From positions 1 to 64,000 of the forward strand of contig JABGUL010000027.1 in the NCBI GenBank assembly GCA_018646605.1: a stretch of 64,000 bases of DNA, written 5' to 3'. Every line of letters starts with the position of its first letter. Positions within the stretch are counted from its first letter, which is position 1. The notes under the pieces were generated by a model. It had not been told where the DNA came from. It saw nothing but the letters and a program-made list of their open reading frames with translations, and made no database searches. The translations under genes and the position numbers were made by a program. The DNA is from Flavobacteriaceae bacterium (GTDB taxonomy: Bacteria > Bacteroidota > Bacteroidia > Flavobacteriales > Flavobacteriaceae). Below, piece after piece: positions 44,059 to 54,204 of the stretch.

Positions 44059-45086
44059 TACAAGCCAAATTTGTTAAACATACTTTTGATTTTAAACGTC
44101 CTAGCGGAACTTCAAGAGGAATTTTAACGACTAAGGATAGTTGGTTTTTAATTTTGACAGAACATGGCAAAAAGGGTGTTGGTGAATGCAGTATCTTAAA
44201 GGGATTGAGTTATGATGATCATCCTACATTTGAGACTACCCTGAGAGCACTTTGCGATCAAATAAATACAGGGCAAGCCCTCATGGATTTAACTCCCTGG
44301 CCTGCAATTAAAATGGGTTATGAAACAGCACTTTTATCTCTAAACAGTGCTATGACTTATAATCTTTTCCCTTCCTTATTTACTCAGGGTAAAGCAGCTA
44401 TTCCTATCAATGGATTAGTTTGGATGGGCTCTTTTGATTACATGAAAGAACAAATCGACAGTTTATTAGATCGTGAGTTTGATTGTATTAAAATAAAAAT
44501 TGGCGCGATCGATTTTGATGAAGAATTGCGTCTGCTAGCGCAACTAAGAAATCGATATTCGGCTAGTACAATTTCAATAAGGGTAGATGCCAATGGTGCT
44601 TTTGGACCAAAAGAAGCTTTGGGTAAATTAGATAAATTAAGTGCTTTTGAGATTCATTCTATTGAACAGCCCATTGCTGTAAAACAATGGCAGCTGATGA
44701 CCGATTTATGTAAAAAAAGCCCAGTGCCTATTGCTTTGGATGAAGAGTTAATAGGTGTTTTTGATTTCGAAACCCAATCTGAACTCCTTTCCCAGATTCA
44801 ACCGCAGTATGTCATATTTAAGCCCAGTTTACTTGGTGGATTTTCAAGCACAAAACAATGGATAGACTTAGCTGAAAAAAACAAAATAGGGTGGTGGGTG
44901 ACTAGTGCGTTAGAAAGTAACATTGGATTAAATTCAATAGCCCAGTGGACTTATACTCAAGACTTAAAACTTCCTCAGGGTTTAGGTACAGGCTCCCTAT
45001 TTAGTAATAATATTGATTCTCCTATGGTTATCAGAAAAGGTTGCTTGTGGAATGATAATTCAATATCTTGGAGAGAAATTTTTTAA
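44055..45086 (+). CDS. menC: o-Succinylbenzoate synthase
   Basis: A 343-residue enolase-superfamily enzyme that dehydrates SHCHC to o-succinylbenzoate. The catalytic lysine is in CIKIKIGA (about 138-145); the metal ligands are in RVDANGAF, SIEQPI and ALDEELIG; and FKPSLLGGF carries the second lysine. The overall identity within this family is low, so the operon position is part of the evidence. It overlaps menA by four bases and is followed after three bases by the CPBP protease gene. Confidence 0.92.
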   Translation: MIQAKFVKHTFDFKRPSGTSRGILTTKDSWFLILTEHGKKGVGECSILKGLSYDDHPTFETTLRALCDQINTGQALMDLTPWPAIKMGYETALLSLNSAMTYNLFPSLFTQGKAAIPINGLVWMGSFDYMKEQIDSLLDREFDCIKIKIGAIDFDEELRLLAQLRNRYSASTISIRVDANGAFGPKEALGKLDKLSAFEIHSIEQPIAVKQWQLMTDLCKKSPVPIALDEELIGVFDFETQSELLSQIQPQYVIFKPSLLGGFSSTKQWIDLAEKNKIGWWVTSALESNIGLNSIAQWTYTQDLKLPQGLGTGSLFSNNIDSPMVIRKGCLWNDNSISWREIF

Positions 45087-45089
45087 TTT

Positions 45090-45992
45090 ATGTTTTTAAA
45101 ACAAGTTGACTTCAGCAAAAATCCTTTCTGGAAATATTTACTCGGTTCTTTTGTAATTATTATTTTTAGTGTGATAGGTCAAATACCTCTCACTTATTTT
45201 CTTATCGAAGCAGGTCCAGTTTCCCCTGGAGTTGATCCTATGGAGATGTTGAGAGACTTGGATAAAAACTTACAACTATTTTTATTATTAATTCCCTTCG
45301 CCTTGGGGCTTTTGGGATTTTGGTTAGTTATTAGAAAGCTACATGAACGTTCCTTACTTAGTGTTACTTCAAGTAGAGATAAAATGGACTGGTCCAGAGT
45401 AGTATATGCTTTTCTGTTTTGGGGATTGGTGAGTATTGCATTAATCGTAGGAGATTACTTGTTTTCTCCAGCATCATATGAATGGAATTTTAACATAAAA
45501 TCGTTTGCTCTACTATTTATAATTGCGGTTGCATTGATCCCAATTCAAACTAGTTTGGAGGAATATATTTTTAGAGGATATCTGATGCAAGGATTTGCTG
45601 GTATGTTTAAAAATAGATGGGCACCACTTGTGATGACTTCAATTATTTTTGGAGGTCTTCATTTATTCAATCCTGAAGTTGAAAAACTTGGCTACGGAAT
45701 TATGGTCTATTATATCGGTACAGGCCTTTTTTTAGGAATCCTTACCCTTATGGATGAGGGTATTGAATTGGCTCTTGGATTTCATGCGGCAAACAATTTA
45801 TTTACCGCTTTATTAGTTACTTCTTCATGGACGGCTTTTCAAACAGAATCTATTTTAATTGATACTTCTGAACCTTCTTTAGGTGCAGAACTTATAATTT
45901 CTTTGCTAGTTCTTTATCCTATTTTTCTTTTTTTTATGAGTAAAAAATATGGTTGGAACCAATGGAAACACAGGCTAACTTCAAAAATATAA
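45090..45992 (+). CDS. CPBP-family intramembrane glutamic protease
   Basis: A 300-residue membrane protein of about seven or eight helices. The catalytic motifs of the CPBP/CAAX (Abi) family are present: EEYIFRGYL (about 151-159), FGGLHLFNP (about 187-195), and GFHAANNLF (about 229-237). Relatives cleave CAAX proteins in eukaryotes or act in self-immunity and signalling in bacteria. It sits between menC and menE, and an in-operon link to quinone synthesis is not known to me. It may be a passenger gene. Confidence 0.9.
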   Translation: MFLKQVDFSKNPFWKYLLGSFVIIIFSVIGQIPLTYFLIEAGPVSPGVDPMEMLRDLDKNLQLFLLLIPFALGLLGFWLVIRKLHERSLLSVTSSRDKMDWSRVVYAFLFWGLVSIALIVGDYLFSPASYEWNFNIKSFALLFIIAVALIPIQTSLEEYIFRGYLMQGFAGMFKNRWAPLVMTSIIFGGLHLFNPEVEKLGYGIMVYYIGTGLFLGILTLMDEGIELALGFHAANNLFTALLVTSSWTAFQTESILIDTSEPSLGAELIISLLVLYPIFLFFMSKKYGWNQWKHRLTSKI

Positions 45993-45994
45993 AG

Positions 45995-47086
45995 ATGGAG
46001 ACACCTCATTATACTAAAATTCATAATCGCTTTTTACTCAATGGTTTTTATTATGATTTCAATGGACTAAAAGCAGTTGCGTACAGCTTTATAAAAGAAG
46101 GAGATTTATTTGAGCGCTACATGGGAAATTTTTTAATGGACTGGTTGGATCATTCTGACACCATTTATTTAGAAACCTCTGGAACTACTGCTTCACCAAA
46201 ACGAATCCAGTATAAAAAACAAGCTTTAGTAAATAGTGCCATTGCAACAGGCAATTTTTTTAATATAAATGTTGGAGATAAAGCACTGCATTGTCTTCCG
46301 GCAAATTTTATTGCAGGCAAAATGATGCTGATTCGAGCCATGATACTCGGATTATCACTTGACCTAGTTTCTCCTTCAAAAAATCCCTTTCACAAAAATG
46401 AAAAGGAATATGATTTTGTAGCAATGACACCCATGCAGGCCTTTCATTCATTATCAAACTTGAATCAAGTTAAAACTTTAATAGTAGGGGGAGCTTATGT
46501 GTCTGTTGCACTCCAGAATGAACTAATTAAATTAAAAGTAAACGCTTTTGAAACCTATGGCATGACAGAAACTCTTTCTCATATTGCTGTTCGTGCTATG
46601 ATAGATCCTCCTTCTGAATTCAAGTGTTTATCCCATGTTTCTATTTCTCAGGACGAAAGGAGATGTTTGATTGTAGATTCACCACAATTGAATGTGAAAA
46701 ATCTAATAACAAATGATGAGGTCGAAATGCTTGATAAAAATAGATTTCGATTAATAGGAAGAGTAGACTATGTAATAAACTCAGGAGGTGTAAAGTTGCA
46801 TCCGGAACAGATAGAGCGAAAGCTTTCTGAAATATTATCTCTGCATTACTTTATATCGAGTTTACCAGATCCTGTTTTAGGGCAAAAAGTTGTTTTGATA
46901 TTGATAGAAAATAAAAATTTGGATTCTGTCAATTTAATGAAACAAATCAAAGATTCAGCCTCTTTAACTTCTTATGAAATCCCAAAGGCAATTATTTTTT
47001 ATAAAGATTTTGAAAGAACCCATAGTGGAAAAATACAGCGAGAGAAAACATTGGCCTTAAATCCAATACGTATTTTAGACCTGTAA
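45995..47086 (+). CDS. menE: o-Succinylbenzoate-CoA ligase, short form
   Basis: A 363-residue adenylate-forming enzyme. The P-loop is LETSGTTASPKR (about 47-58), the A5 motif is FETYGMTETLSH, A7 is GRVDYVINSGGVK and A10 is SGKIQREKT. It is about 100 residues shorter than typical MenE, mostly in the N-terminal domain. Starting at ATG 45995 gives the start METPHYTK; the frame upstream overlaps the CPBP gene. It is the last men gene, and its final 12 bases overlap the convergent carboxylase gene. With menB, A, C, D and F it makes the set nearly complete. Confidence 0.9.
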   Translation: METPHYTKIHNRFLLNGFYYDFNGLKAVAYSFIKEGDLFERYMGNFLMDWLDHSDTIYLETSGTTASPKRIQYKKQALVNSAIATGNFFNINVGDKALHCLPANFIAGKMMLIRAMILGLSLDLVSPSKNPFHKNEKEYDFVAMTPMQAFHSLSNLNQVKTLIVGGAYVSVALQNELIKLKVNAFETYGMTETLSHIAVRAMIDPPSEFKCLSHVSISQDERRCLIVDSPQLNVKNLITNDEVEMLDKNRFRLIGRVDYVINSGGVKLHPEQIERKLSEILSLHYFISSLPDPVLGQKVVLILIENKNLDSVNLMKQIKDSASLTSYEIPKAIIFYKDFERTHSGKIQREKTLALNPIRILDL

Positions 47087-48703
47087 AATCCCCATATTAA
47101 ACTTTTCCTGACTAGGTGATTGATTTGCAATATCAATCCCCATACTTACCCAAGAACGAGTCTCTTCTGGCTGAATTACAGCATCTACCCATAGATGGGA
47201 AGCGGCATGAAGAATGTCCGTTTTTTCATCATAACGGCTTTGGATATCACCTCTAAGCTTATTTTCAGCGGCTTTATTTATTTGCGTTCCTGCTTTTTTA
47301 GCAGAAGCTTTTTCAATTTGTACTAATACATCGGCAGCTTGTGCTCCCCCCATAACGGCCAGTTTTGCAGAAGGCCAAGCTAACATAAGTCGTGGATCGA
47401 AAGCTTTTCCGCACATGGCGTAATTTCCTGCTCCAAAAGAATTTCCAATAATAATAGTGAATTTCGGTACGACAGAATTCGCAACTGCATTGACCATTTT
47501 AGCACCATCTTTAATGATTCCACTATGCTCTGCTTTACTGCCCACCATAAATCCGGTTACATCTTGAAGAAATACTAAAGGAATGTTTCTTTGATTACAA
47601 TTTGCGATAAATCGTGTTGCTTTATCAGCGGAGTCTCCATAAATAACTCCTCCAAACTGCATTTCACCGGTTTTACTTTTTACCACTTTACGTTGGTTTG
47701 CAATTATACCCACAGACCAACCTTCAATTTTTGCATAGGAGGTAATTAAGGTCTGTCCATATTCTTTTTTATACTCATCCATTGAATCCTTATCCACAAT
47801 TCTATCAAGTATTTCGTAGGTGTCGTAGGGTTGAGTTCTAGATTTAGGGAGCACGTTATAAAGAGAGAGTGAATCAAATTTTGGATTCTCTGATTTGGTG
47901 TGTTTGAATCCAGCATTGGGTTTACTTCCTATTTTTTCAATTAAACTTCTAATCTTTTTTAGTGCAGCACTATCATCTTTTACTTTATAGTCTGTTACCC
48001 CACTTATTCCACTGTGCGTATCAGCACCTCCTAAAATCTCATTATCAATATTTTCGCCTATTGCTGCTTTTACTAAATAACTTCCAGCAAGAAATATGCT
48101 TCCTGTTTTTTCAACAATAATAGCTTCGTCAGACATTATGGGTAAATAAGCTCCTCCAGCAACGCAACTCCCCATAATCGCTGCAATTTGAACAATCCCC
48201 ATACTGCTCATTTTTGCATTATTTCTAAAAATTCGCCCAAAGTCCTCTTTATCAGCAAAAATTTCATCTTGAAGGGGAAGGTATATTCCAGCACTATCAA
48301 CCAAGTAGATAATAGGAATTTTATTTTCCATGGCAATTTCTTGTGCCCGTAAATTCTTTTTGGCAGTCATTGGAAACCAAGCACCAGCTTTGACAGTAGC
48401 ATCGTTAGCAACAATAACACATCTTTTTTTGGCTACGTGTGCAATCACAACCACGACTCCAGCAGCAGGGCAACCTCCATGTTCTTCATACATTTTTTCG
48501 GCAGCTAAAATACCCACTTCAAAAACTTCATTTGGATTATCAACCAATTGGTTTATTCGCTCTCTTGCAGAGAGTTTTCCTTGTTCGTTTAATTTTTTTA
48601 AACGAGCTTTTCCTCCCCCTAATTTTATTCTACGAATCCGCTCTTGTAGCTCCGCCCAAGCCATTTTCAAGGCATCTTTATTAATTTCTTCTTCTAAATT
48701 CAT
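47075..48703 (-). CDS. Acyl-CoA carboxylase, carboxyltransferase (beta) subunit
   Basis: A 542-residue biotin-dependent carboxyltransferase. It has both crotonase-like halves, with GGCPAAGVVVVIAHV and GSCVAGGAYLP in the first and FLQDVTGFMVG and GNSFGAGNYAMCGKA in the second. The length and the PMTAKKNLRAQEIAMEN stretch are closest to the methylcrotonyl-CoA carboxylase type (leucine breakdown), though propionyl- or geranyl-CoA are possible. The biotin carboxylase alpha subunit is not in this window. It is transcribed alone, convergent with menE. Confidence 0.9.
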   Translation of the reverse strand: MNLEEEINKDALKMAWAELQERIRRIKLGGGKARLKKLNEQGKLSARERINQLVDNPNEVFEVGILAAEKMYEEHGGCPAAGVVVVIAHVAKKRCVIVANDATVKAGAWFPMTAKKNLRAQEIAMENKIPIIYLVDSAGIYLPLQDEIFADKEDFGRIFRNNAKMSSMGIVQIAAIMGSCVAGGAYLPIMSDEAIIVEKTGSIFLAGSYLVKAAIGENIDNEILGGADTHSGISGVTDYKVKDDSAALKKIRSLIEKIGSKPNAGFKHTKSENPKFDSLSLYNVLPKSRTQPYDTYEILDRIVDKDSMDEYKKEYGQTLITSYAKIEGWSVGIIANQRKVVKSKTGEMQFGGVIYGDSADKATRFIANCNQRNIPLVFLQDVTGFMVGSKAEHSGIIKDGAKMVNAVANSVVPKFTIIIGNSFGAGNYAMCGKAFDPRLMLAWPSAKLAVMGGAQAADVLVQIEKASAKKAGTQINKAAENKLRGDIQSRYDEKTDILHAASHLWVDAVIQPEETRSWVSMGIDIANQSPSQEKFNMGILQV

Positions 48704-48793
48704 ATTCTTTCTCTATGAGATACGAAAGTACTAAAATTCTATAGGTAACATTTTAAATTTTTATTCGATATTTGCTAATCTACAATAAATCAA

Positions 48794-48973
48794 ATGAGCT
48801 TAAACAAAAATAAGATAATGGGGTATGTTGCACTTATAATGGCCATACTTGGTAGTGCACTCATCTTAATAGGAGTATTGAAATATCCAGAGTATGCAAT
48901 AGGGTTTTCAATCGCTGGAGTTGGATTTTATGCCCTTGCATGGGCTTTTAACGCTTTAAGAGGAAGGATATAG
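48794..48973 (+). CDS. Small two-helix membrane protein before ettA
   Basis: A 59-residue protein (MSLNKNKIMGYVALIM at the start, NALRGRI at the end) with two membrane segments, about 8-27 and 34-54. It is only two bases from the ettA start codon, so it is almost surely cotranslated. I recall a flavobacterial family of this size and place (CAL67264-type membrane protein); no function is known. Confidence 0.75.
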   Translation: MSLNKNKIMGYVALIMAILGSALILIGVLKYPEYAIGFSIAGVGFYALAWAFNALRGRI

Positions 48974-48975
48974 CT

Positions 48976-50670
48976 ATGTCAGAAGATAAGAAAGTAATAT
49001 TTTCAATGACGGGGGTGACTAAAACCTATACCAACGCTAATCAACCTGTTTTAAAAAATATTTATCTCAGTTTTTTTTATGGTGCAAAAATTGGAATTTT
49101 AGGACTTAATGGCTCAGGTAAATCAACACTTCTAAAAATTATAGCTGGAATAGATAAGAGTTTTCAAGGAGACGTTGTTTTTTCTCAAGACTACTCAGTT
49201 GGTTACTTGGAGCAAGAGCCCCAAATGGATGAGAATAAAACAGTTTTAGAAATTGTAAAAGAAGGAGCGGCAGAGACAGTTGCCATTTTGGAAGAGTATA
49301 ATAGTATTAATGATCAGTTTGGTTTACCTGAAGTATATGAAGATGCTGATAAGATGCAGAAACTAATGGATCGTCAAGCTGTTTTACAAGATGAAATTGA
49401 TGCATCAAATGCATGGGAATTAGATACCCAATTGGAAATAGCTATGGATGCGCTACGGACTCCCCCCGGAGACCAAAAAATAAGTATATTATCGGGTGGA
49501 GAACGCAGACGGGTAGCTTTGTGTAGACTGTTATTGCAAAAGCCAGATGTTTTATTATTAGATGAACCTACAAACCATCTAGACGCGGAGTCTGTGCACT
49601 GGTTGGAACATCATTTAGCCCAATATCAAGGGACAGTGATTGCAGTTACGCATGACCGTTATTTTTTAGATAATGTAGCAGGTTGGATATTAGAATTAGA
49701 TCGTGGAGAGGGAATTCCTTGGAAAGGGAATTATTCTTCTTGGTTAGATCAAAAGTCAAAACGCTTAGCCCAAGAACAAAAACAAGCATCCAAGAGGCAA
49801 AAAACCTTAGAGCGTGAATTGGAATGGGTGAGAATGGCGCCAAAAGGAAGACAGTCGAAACAAAAAGCACGTTTGTCTAATTATGATAAACTGATGAGTC
49901 AGGATCAAAAGCAAATTGATGATAAATTAGAAATTTTTATTCCTAATGGGCCTCGCTTGGGGACAAATGTCATTGAGGCTTTGAATGTAGCAAAATCTTA
50001 CGGGGAAAAATTGCTATATGATGACTTAAACTTCACTTTGCCTCAGGCAGGAATTGTTGGGGTAATTGGCCCTAATGGAGCCGGAAAATCTACCGTTTTC
50101 AGGATGATTATGGGCGAAGAGACTCCAGATGGAGGAAGCTTTAAGGTAGGGGAGACTGTTAAGTTAGCTTATGTTGATCAAGCACATTCAAATATTAGCC
50201 CTGACAAGAGTATCTGGCAAAATTTTAGTAATGAACAAGAACTCATTATGCTTGGTGGAAGACAGGTTAATTCGAGAGCATTTTTAAGTCGTTTTAATTT
50301 TAGTGGAAGTGAGCAAAACAAAAAAGTTTCTGCTCTTTCTGGCGGAGAGCGTAACCGTTTGCATTTGGCAATGACACTCAAAGAAGAAGGAAATGTTCTT
50401 TTGTTGGATGAGCCCACTAATGACTTGGATGTAAATACGCTTCGCGCACTCGAGGAGGGACTTGAAAACTTTGCCGGATGTGCTGTTGTAATTTCTCACG
50501 ACAGATGGTTTTTAGATCGTATTTGCACCCATATATTGGCTTTTGAAGGAGATTCTCAAGTTTACTTCTTTGAAGGATCCTATTCTGATTATGAGGAGAA
50601 TAAAAAGAAGCGTTTAGGTCAAGATTTAATGCCTAAGCGAATTCAATACCGTAAGTTGACTCGAAACTAG
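48976..50670 (+). CDS. ettA: Energy-dependent translational throttle protein, ABC-F
   Basis: A 564-residue soluble ATPase with two tandem ABC domains. Walker A motifs are GLNGSGKSTLL (about 43-53) and GPNGAGKSTVF (about 360-370); signature motifs are LSGGERRRVALC and LSGGERNRLHLA; Walker B motifs are LLLDEPTNHLD and LLLDEPTNDLD. The arm and the linker RQKTLERELEWVRMAPKGRQ match EttA. It binds the ribosome E site and gates the first peptide bond by ATP level. Coupled to the small membrane protein upstream. Confidence 0.95.
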   Translation: MSEDKKVIFSMTGVTKTYTNANQPVLKNIYLSFFYGAKIGILGLNGSGKSTLLKIIAGIDKSFQGDVVFSQDYSVGYLEQEPQMDENKTVLEIVKEGAAETVAILEEYNSINDQFGLPEVYEDADKMQKLMDRQAVLQDEIDASNAWELDTQLEIAMDALRTPPGDQKISILSGGERRRVALCRLLLQKPDVLLLDEPTNHLDAESVHWLEHHLAQYQGTVIAVTHDRYFLDNVAGWILELDRGEGIPWKGNYSSWLDQKSKRLAQEQKQASKRQKTLERELEWVRMAPKGRQSKQKARLSNYDKLMSQDQKQIDDKLEIFIPNGPRLGTNVIEALNVAKSYGEKLLYDDLNFTLPQAGIVGVIGPNGAGKSTVFRMIMGEETPDGGSFKVGETVKLAYVDQAHSNISPDKSIWQNFSNEQELIMLGGRQVNSRAFLSRFNFSGSEQNKKVSALSGGERNRLHLAMTLKEEGNVLLLDEPTNDLDVNTLRALEEGLENFAGCAVVISHDRWFLDRICTHILAFEGDSQVYFFEGSYSDYEENKKKRLGQDLMPKRIQYRKLTRN

Positions 50671-50689
50671 ATTAAAAAAAATATTCTTT

Positions 50690-51937
50690 TTATTTCCAAC
50701 TGAGTTCACTATTTCTAAATAACATCACCGTAATTAATCCAAAAAGTGGAAATATGGTAAACAGCGAAAATAATTTTTGATACTCAACAAGTGTTGGATT
50801 TTCACCTAAGATATACCCTGTGAATAGGGACATAAAAATGTCTGGAGTAAAGCCAATGACTGAGATTATTCCAACTAATGTTCCCGTTAGTTGAAGTGGT
50901 GTTTTTATTTCTTCCAATAAAGCAAAGTAAAGCCCTCTCAATGAGTAAGTTCCAAATGCAATTAAAATAAAAAGGGAAAAAGAAATCACAAAGTAATTTT
51001 TTTCAAATCCTCCAAATCCTATTAAAAAAGAGGCAATTCCCATACAAATAAAGCAGGGTATAATTACTTTTGAAGGTGAAATTTGATCGGCAATCCAACC
51101 AATGATAACGACAGTTATCGGACGTGTAAATTGAATAAAAACCGAAAAATAGGTAGCATTTTCAATACTAAAACCCCATACATCTTTTGAATAAATTCCA
51201 AAAACTCCAGTAAGCTTATAACCACTATAAGCTGCTAAAATTAATAAGGAATAAAAAAATATTTTTGGTTTTTTTAATAAAGCTAAAGCTTTTTTGAAGC
51301 TAAAATCAGTTTCCTCATTTTTTGAATCTATAGTTTGTTTGGGAAGTGTAAACCATACTGATATTCCAATAATTAGCACTATAAAAGTAATGTTAATTAA
51401 GATGTATTGTAGTGTTATCTTTTTATCTGCATAAGTAACTTCAATTGATTCTTCTGGAAAAAAATAGCTTAAAATAGCCGCACCTGATAAGGCGATAATA
51501 GCAGCAAACAACCCTCTCCCACCATCAAGTAAACCAAAAGATAGTCCTTGGTTATTTTCATTCCCCCATTGTCTAGTAGCCTTAATTAAGGCTGACCAAA
51601 ATAAAAAAATAGTTGATACGCCCCACAGTGCATAAGATATTTTAAAAACTAGAACTGAAGGTATGGTAGTCATTACTATGCCTCCAAAACTAGTGAGGAT
51701 TAAAGAAATAGATAATAATCCTTTGGCTTCCCATTTATCTGCTATAAAGCCACCAAGAAAATAAGAAAGTAGGGCAGTAATTCCATATATTGCTTGTGCT
51801 TCACCAATCTCGAGGTCAGAAATCCTAAAGACATCACGTATAATTGGTTTAAAAACACGCATCACTATAAAAGGCAATAAAAAAATAGCTTCCCCTGCAA
51901 TAATTAAAGCAGCCATGGAAGTGAATTTAGATTTCAC
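50690..51937 (-). CDS. Major facilitator superfamily transporter
   Basis: A 415-residue inner-membrane protein of 12 predicted helices. The loop after helix 2 carries the MFS pattern (GGFIADKWEAKG), and the second half has the equivalent IGWIADQISPSK. The N-terminal half resembles organophosphate:phosphate antiporters (GlpT/UhpT), but the substrate cannot be told. The gene converges with ettA; the 19-base gap holds only an A-T stretch and no clear terminator. Confidence 0.87.
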   Translation of the reverse strand: MKSKFTSMAALIIAGEAIFLLPFIVMRVFKPIIRDVFRISDLEIGEAQAIYGITALLSYFLGGFIADKWEAKGLLSISLILTSFGGIVMTTIPSVLVFKISYALWGVSTIFLFWSALIKATRQWGNENNQGLSFGLLDGGRGLFAAIIALSGAAILSYFFPEESIEVTYADKKITLQYILINITFIVLIIGISVWFTLPKQTIDSKNEETDFSFKKALALLKKPKIFFYSLLILAAYSGYKLTGVFGIYSKDVWGFSIENATYFSVFIQFTRPITVVIIGWIADQISPSKVIIPCFICMGIASFLIGFGGFEKNYFVISFSLFILIAFGTYSLRGLYFALLEEIKTPLQLTGTLVGIISVIGFTPDIFMSLFTGYILGENPTLVEYQKLFSLFTIFPLFGLITVMLFRNSELSWK

Positions 51938-51990
51938 TTTTTCAATATAGTGTTTTTAAAATGAAATGAAATTTAATTCCCTTTATTGAC

Positions 51991-52461
51991 TTATTTTAAG
52001 TCTAATTCCATTTTAATATTACCGCGGGCATATTTTATATCAGGATCGATTGGAACTTCTATAAATCCATATTTACGGTATAGATGAATGGAATTTTCTA
52101 AAATAGTACTGGAATACAAGATAAGTTTATCCCAGTGTTGTTGTTTTGCATAGTGAATTACAAATTGTACAATTTTATTCCCATAGCCTTTTCCTCTTTC
52201 TGAAGGCCTTACTGCCATTTTACTGAACTCATAGACGCCATTTTCTTTTTTGATAAAGGCAAAGGTCCCTATAATAATCTTATTTAGTTGAAGCATAAAG
52301 ATAGCTCCACCGGGGGCAATGATTTGTTCAACTGGATTACTTAAGACCAAATCATCGTATGGTTCTACAACAAAAAATGTTTGTAGCCATTCAATATTCA
52401 GTGCTTTAAAATCTTTAGCATACTGCGATTCAAAGGGTACAAAACTCAGCTTGTCAGTCAT
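51991..52461 (-). CDS. GNAT-family N-acetyltransferase
   Basis: A 156-residue acetyl-CoA-dependent acetyltransferase. The cofactor motif is [17 protein letters not shown] (about 86-102, R/Q-x-x-G-x-G/A). YEFSKMAV precedes it and [10 protein letters not shown] near the end closes the fold. The acceptor is unknown. Its start overlaps the fumC stop by eight bases (52454-52461), so the two are coupled. Confidence 0.9.
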   Translation of the reverse strand: MTDKLSFVPFESQYAKDFKALNIEWLQTFFVVEPYDDLVLSNPVEQIIAPGGAIFMLQLNKIIIGTFAFIKKENGVYEFSKMAVRPSERGKGYGNKIVQFVIHYAKQQHWDKLILYSSTILENSIHLYRKYGFIEVPIDPDIKYARGNIKMELDLK

Positions 52462-53848
52462 TTCCAGTCATTTCTTCGGGGCGAACCCAGGCGTCAAAAT
52501 CTTCTGAAGAGAGATAGCCCAAAGCCATGCTGGCTTCTTTAAGTGTTTTTCCTTCCTCATGAGCTTTGTTTGCAATCTCAGCGGCTTTATAGTATCCGAT
52601 TTTGGTATTTAAAGCTGTCACTAACATTAAAGAGTTTTTAACCAATTCATCAATACGTTTGTGGTTGGGTTCAATTCCTTTTGCACAATTTTCAGTAAAA
52701 CTTTCACATGCATCTCCAAGCAATTGTGCAGATTGTATACAGTTTGCTGCCATAACAGGTTTAAATACATTAAGCTCATAATGCCCTTGGGTTCCTGCTA
52801 CGGTTATTGCAACATCATTTCCCATTACTTGCGCACAAACCATAGTTAAGGCCTCACATTGTGTAGGATTCACTTTTCCTGGCATAATAGAACTTCCAGG
52901 TTCATTTGCAGGAATAATGATTTCTCCAATTCCTGAGCGCGGTCCTGAAGCCATCATACGGATATCATTTGCAATTTTATTTAATGATACAGCTAGCTGT
53001 TTTAATGCACCATGGGTCTCAACAATAGCGTCATGTGCTGCTAGTGCTTCAAATTTATTGGGTGCTGTAATAAAAGGAAGCCCTGTAAATTCAGCGATAT
53101 ATTGTGCTACTTTTTCTGAATATCCTTTTGGAGTATTGATTCCTGTTCCAACTGCTGTTCCTCCTAAGGCCATTTCAGATAGATGCTCTAGTGTGTTTTT
53201 TAACGCTTTAATACCATGATCCAATTGTGACACATACCCAGAAAACTCTTGACCTAAGGTGAGTGGTGTTGCATCCATTAAGTGGGTTCGTCCAATTTTC
53301 ACAACAGATTGAAAGGCTTTGGCTTTTTGATCTAATGTGTCTCGTAATCTAGTGATACCCGGAAGTGTTGTTTCTGTAATTTTTTTATAAATAGCAATAT
53401 GCATACCTGTTGGAAAGGTATCATTTGATGATTGTGATTTATTGACATCGTCATTTGGTGCTAGGGTTTTCCCACCATCACCAAGTGTATTTCCTGCTAT
53501 AACATGCGCTCTATTTGCAATTACCTCATTTACATTCATGTTGCTTTGCGTTCCAGATCCAGTTTGCCAAATCACTAATGGAAATTGATCCTTGAGCGCA
53601 TCTGTTAGAATTTCATCACACACCTGCGCTATCTTATCTCTTTTTTCTAGACTGAGAACACCTAAGTCATGATTGGTATATGCAGCCGCTTTTTTTAAAT
53701 ATGCAAAGCCATGAATTATTTCCATAGGCATTGAGCCTGGAGCGCCAATTTTAAAATTGCTTCTTGAGCGTTCTGTTTGCGGTCCCCAATATACATTTTT
53801 AGGCACTTTCACTTCTCCAATTGTGTCTTTTTCGATACGGTATTCCAT
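52454..53848 (-). CDS. fumC: Fumarate hydratase, class II
   Basis: A 464-residue oxygen-stable fumarase of the TCA cycle, homotetrameric in relatives. It has the superfamily signature [15 protein letters not shown] (about 315-329), [19 protein letters not shown] (about 96-114) and [20 protein letters not shown] in two pieces. All three active-site regions are intact. It is coupled to the GNAT gene that follows. The gap upstream (53849-53999) holds no clear promoter for it. Confidence 0.97.
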   Translation of the reverse strand: MEYRIEKDTIGEVKVPKNVYWGPQTERSRSNFKIGAPGSMPMEIIHGFAYLKKAAAYTNHDLGVLSLEKRDKIAQVCDEILTDALKDQFPLVIWQTGSGTQSNMNVNEVIANRAHVIAGNTLGDGGKTLAPNDDVNKSQSSNDTFPTGMHIAIYKKITETTLPGITRLRDTLDQKAKAFQSVVKIGRTHLMDATPLTLGQEFSGYVSQLDHGIKALKNTLEHLSEMALGGTAVGTGINTPKGYSEKVAQYIAEFTGLPFITAPNKFEALAAHDAIVETHGALKQLAVSLNKIANDIRMMASGPRSGIGEIIIPANEPGSSIMPGKVNPTQCEALTMVCAQVMGNDVAITVAGTQGHYELNVFKPVMAANCIQSAQLLGDACESFTENCAKGIEPNHKRIDELVKNSLMLVTALNTKIGYYKAAEIANKAHEEGKTLKEASMALGYLSSEDFDAWVRPEEMTGND

Positions 53849-53973
53849 GGGATTTCATTTTGAATTGTAAAAATACTCGATTTAGAAGAAATCGTTTTTA
53901 TAAGTTTCATTTATTTTGTGAATAAGCCGTGTGAAATTTCATTAAGTGGGGTGATCTCATTAAAAAAAATATG

Positions 53974-53981
53974 TATTTTTG
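53974..53981 (+). promoter_or_regulatory. -7 box before the 57-residue membrane protein
   Basis: TATTTTTG fits TAnnTTTG, 18 bases before the ATG at 54000. It also overlaps an in-frame TTG (53979), which is therefore not the start. Confidence 0.45.
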
Positions 53982-53999
53982 TTATTCAAAACACAAATT

Positions 54000-54173
54000 A
54001 TGTTTGAATTTGATCAATACCTAGGTTTTCTTGCTTTTCTTTCCATCTTAACGATTGGATTTTGGTTGATGATTTTTTTATTGACTTTCGTTATTCCTTA
54101 TTGGTTAGTAGGGGCGATAATGGAACATTTAAAATACGGAAAGAATAAACAGAAGATTGAAAAAAGAAAATAA
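54000..54173 (+). CDS. Small single-span membrane protein, function unknown
   Basis: A 57-residue protein with one long or two short hydrophobic segments (about 8-42: FLAFLSILTIGFWLMIFLL and following), then a basic tail (KYGKNKQKIEKRK). Positive residues at the C-terminus suggest it faces the cytoplasm. No family is recognised. It stands alone with its own -7 box and a strong terminator, which supports expression. Confidence 0.65.
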   Translation: MFEFDQYLGFLAFLSILTIGFWLMIFLLTFVIPYWLVGAIMEHLKYGKNKQKIEKRK

Positions 54174-54201
54174 AAAAGGGGCCTAAAAGCCCCTTTTTTT
54201 A
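54174..54201. terminator. Bidirectional terminator
   Basis: AAAAGGGGC and GCCCCTTTT form a 9-bp perfect stem around CTAAAA, flanked by A-run and T-run. It serves the small membrane protein gene (stop 54173) and the convergent TonB-dependent receptor (stop 54205). Confidence 0.9.
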
Positions 54202-54204
54202 TAA

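Noticed and set aside
48330-48734. 134-codon open frame antisense to the carboxylase gene
   Set aside because: Fully overlaps the conserved N-terminal part of the carboxylase on the other strand and has no family resemblance.
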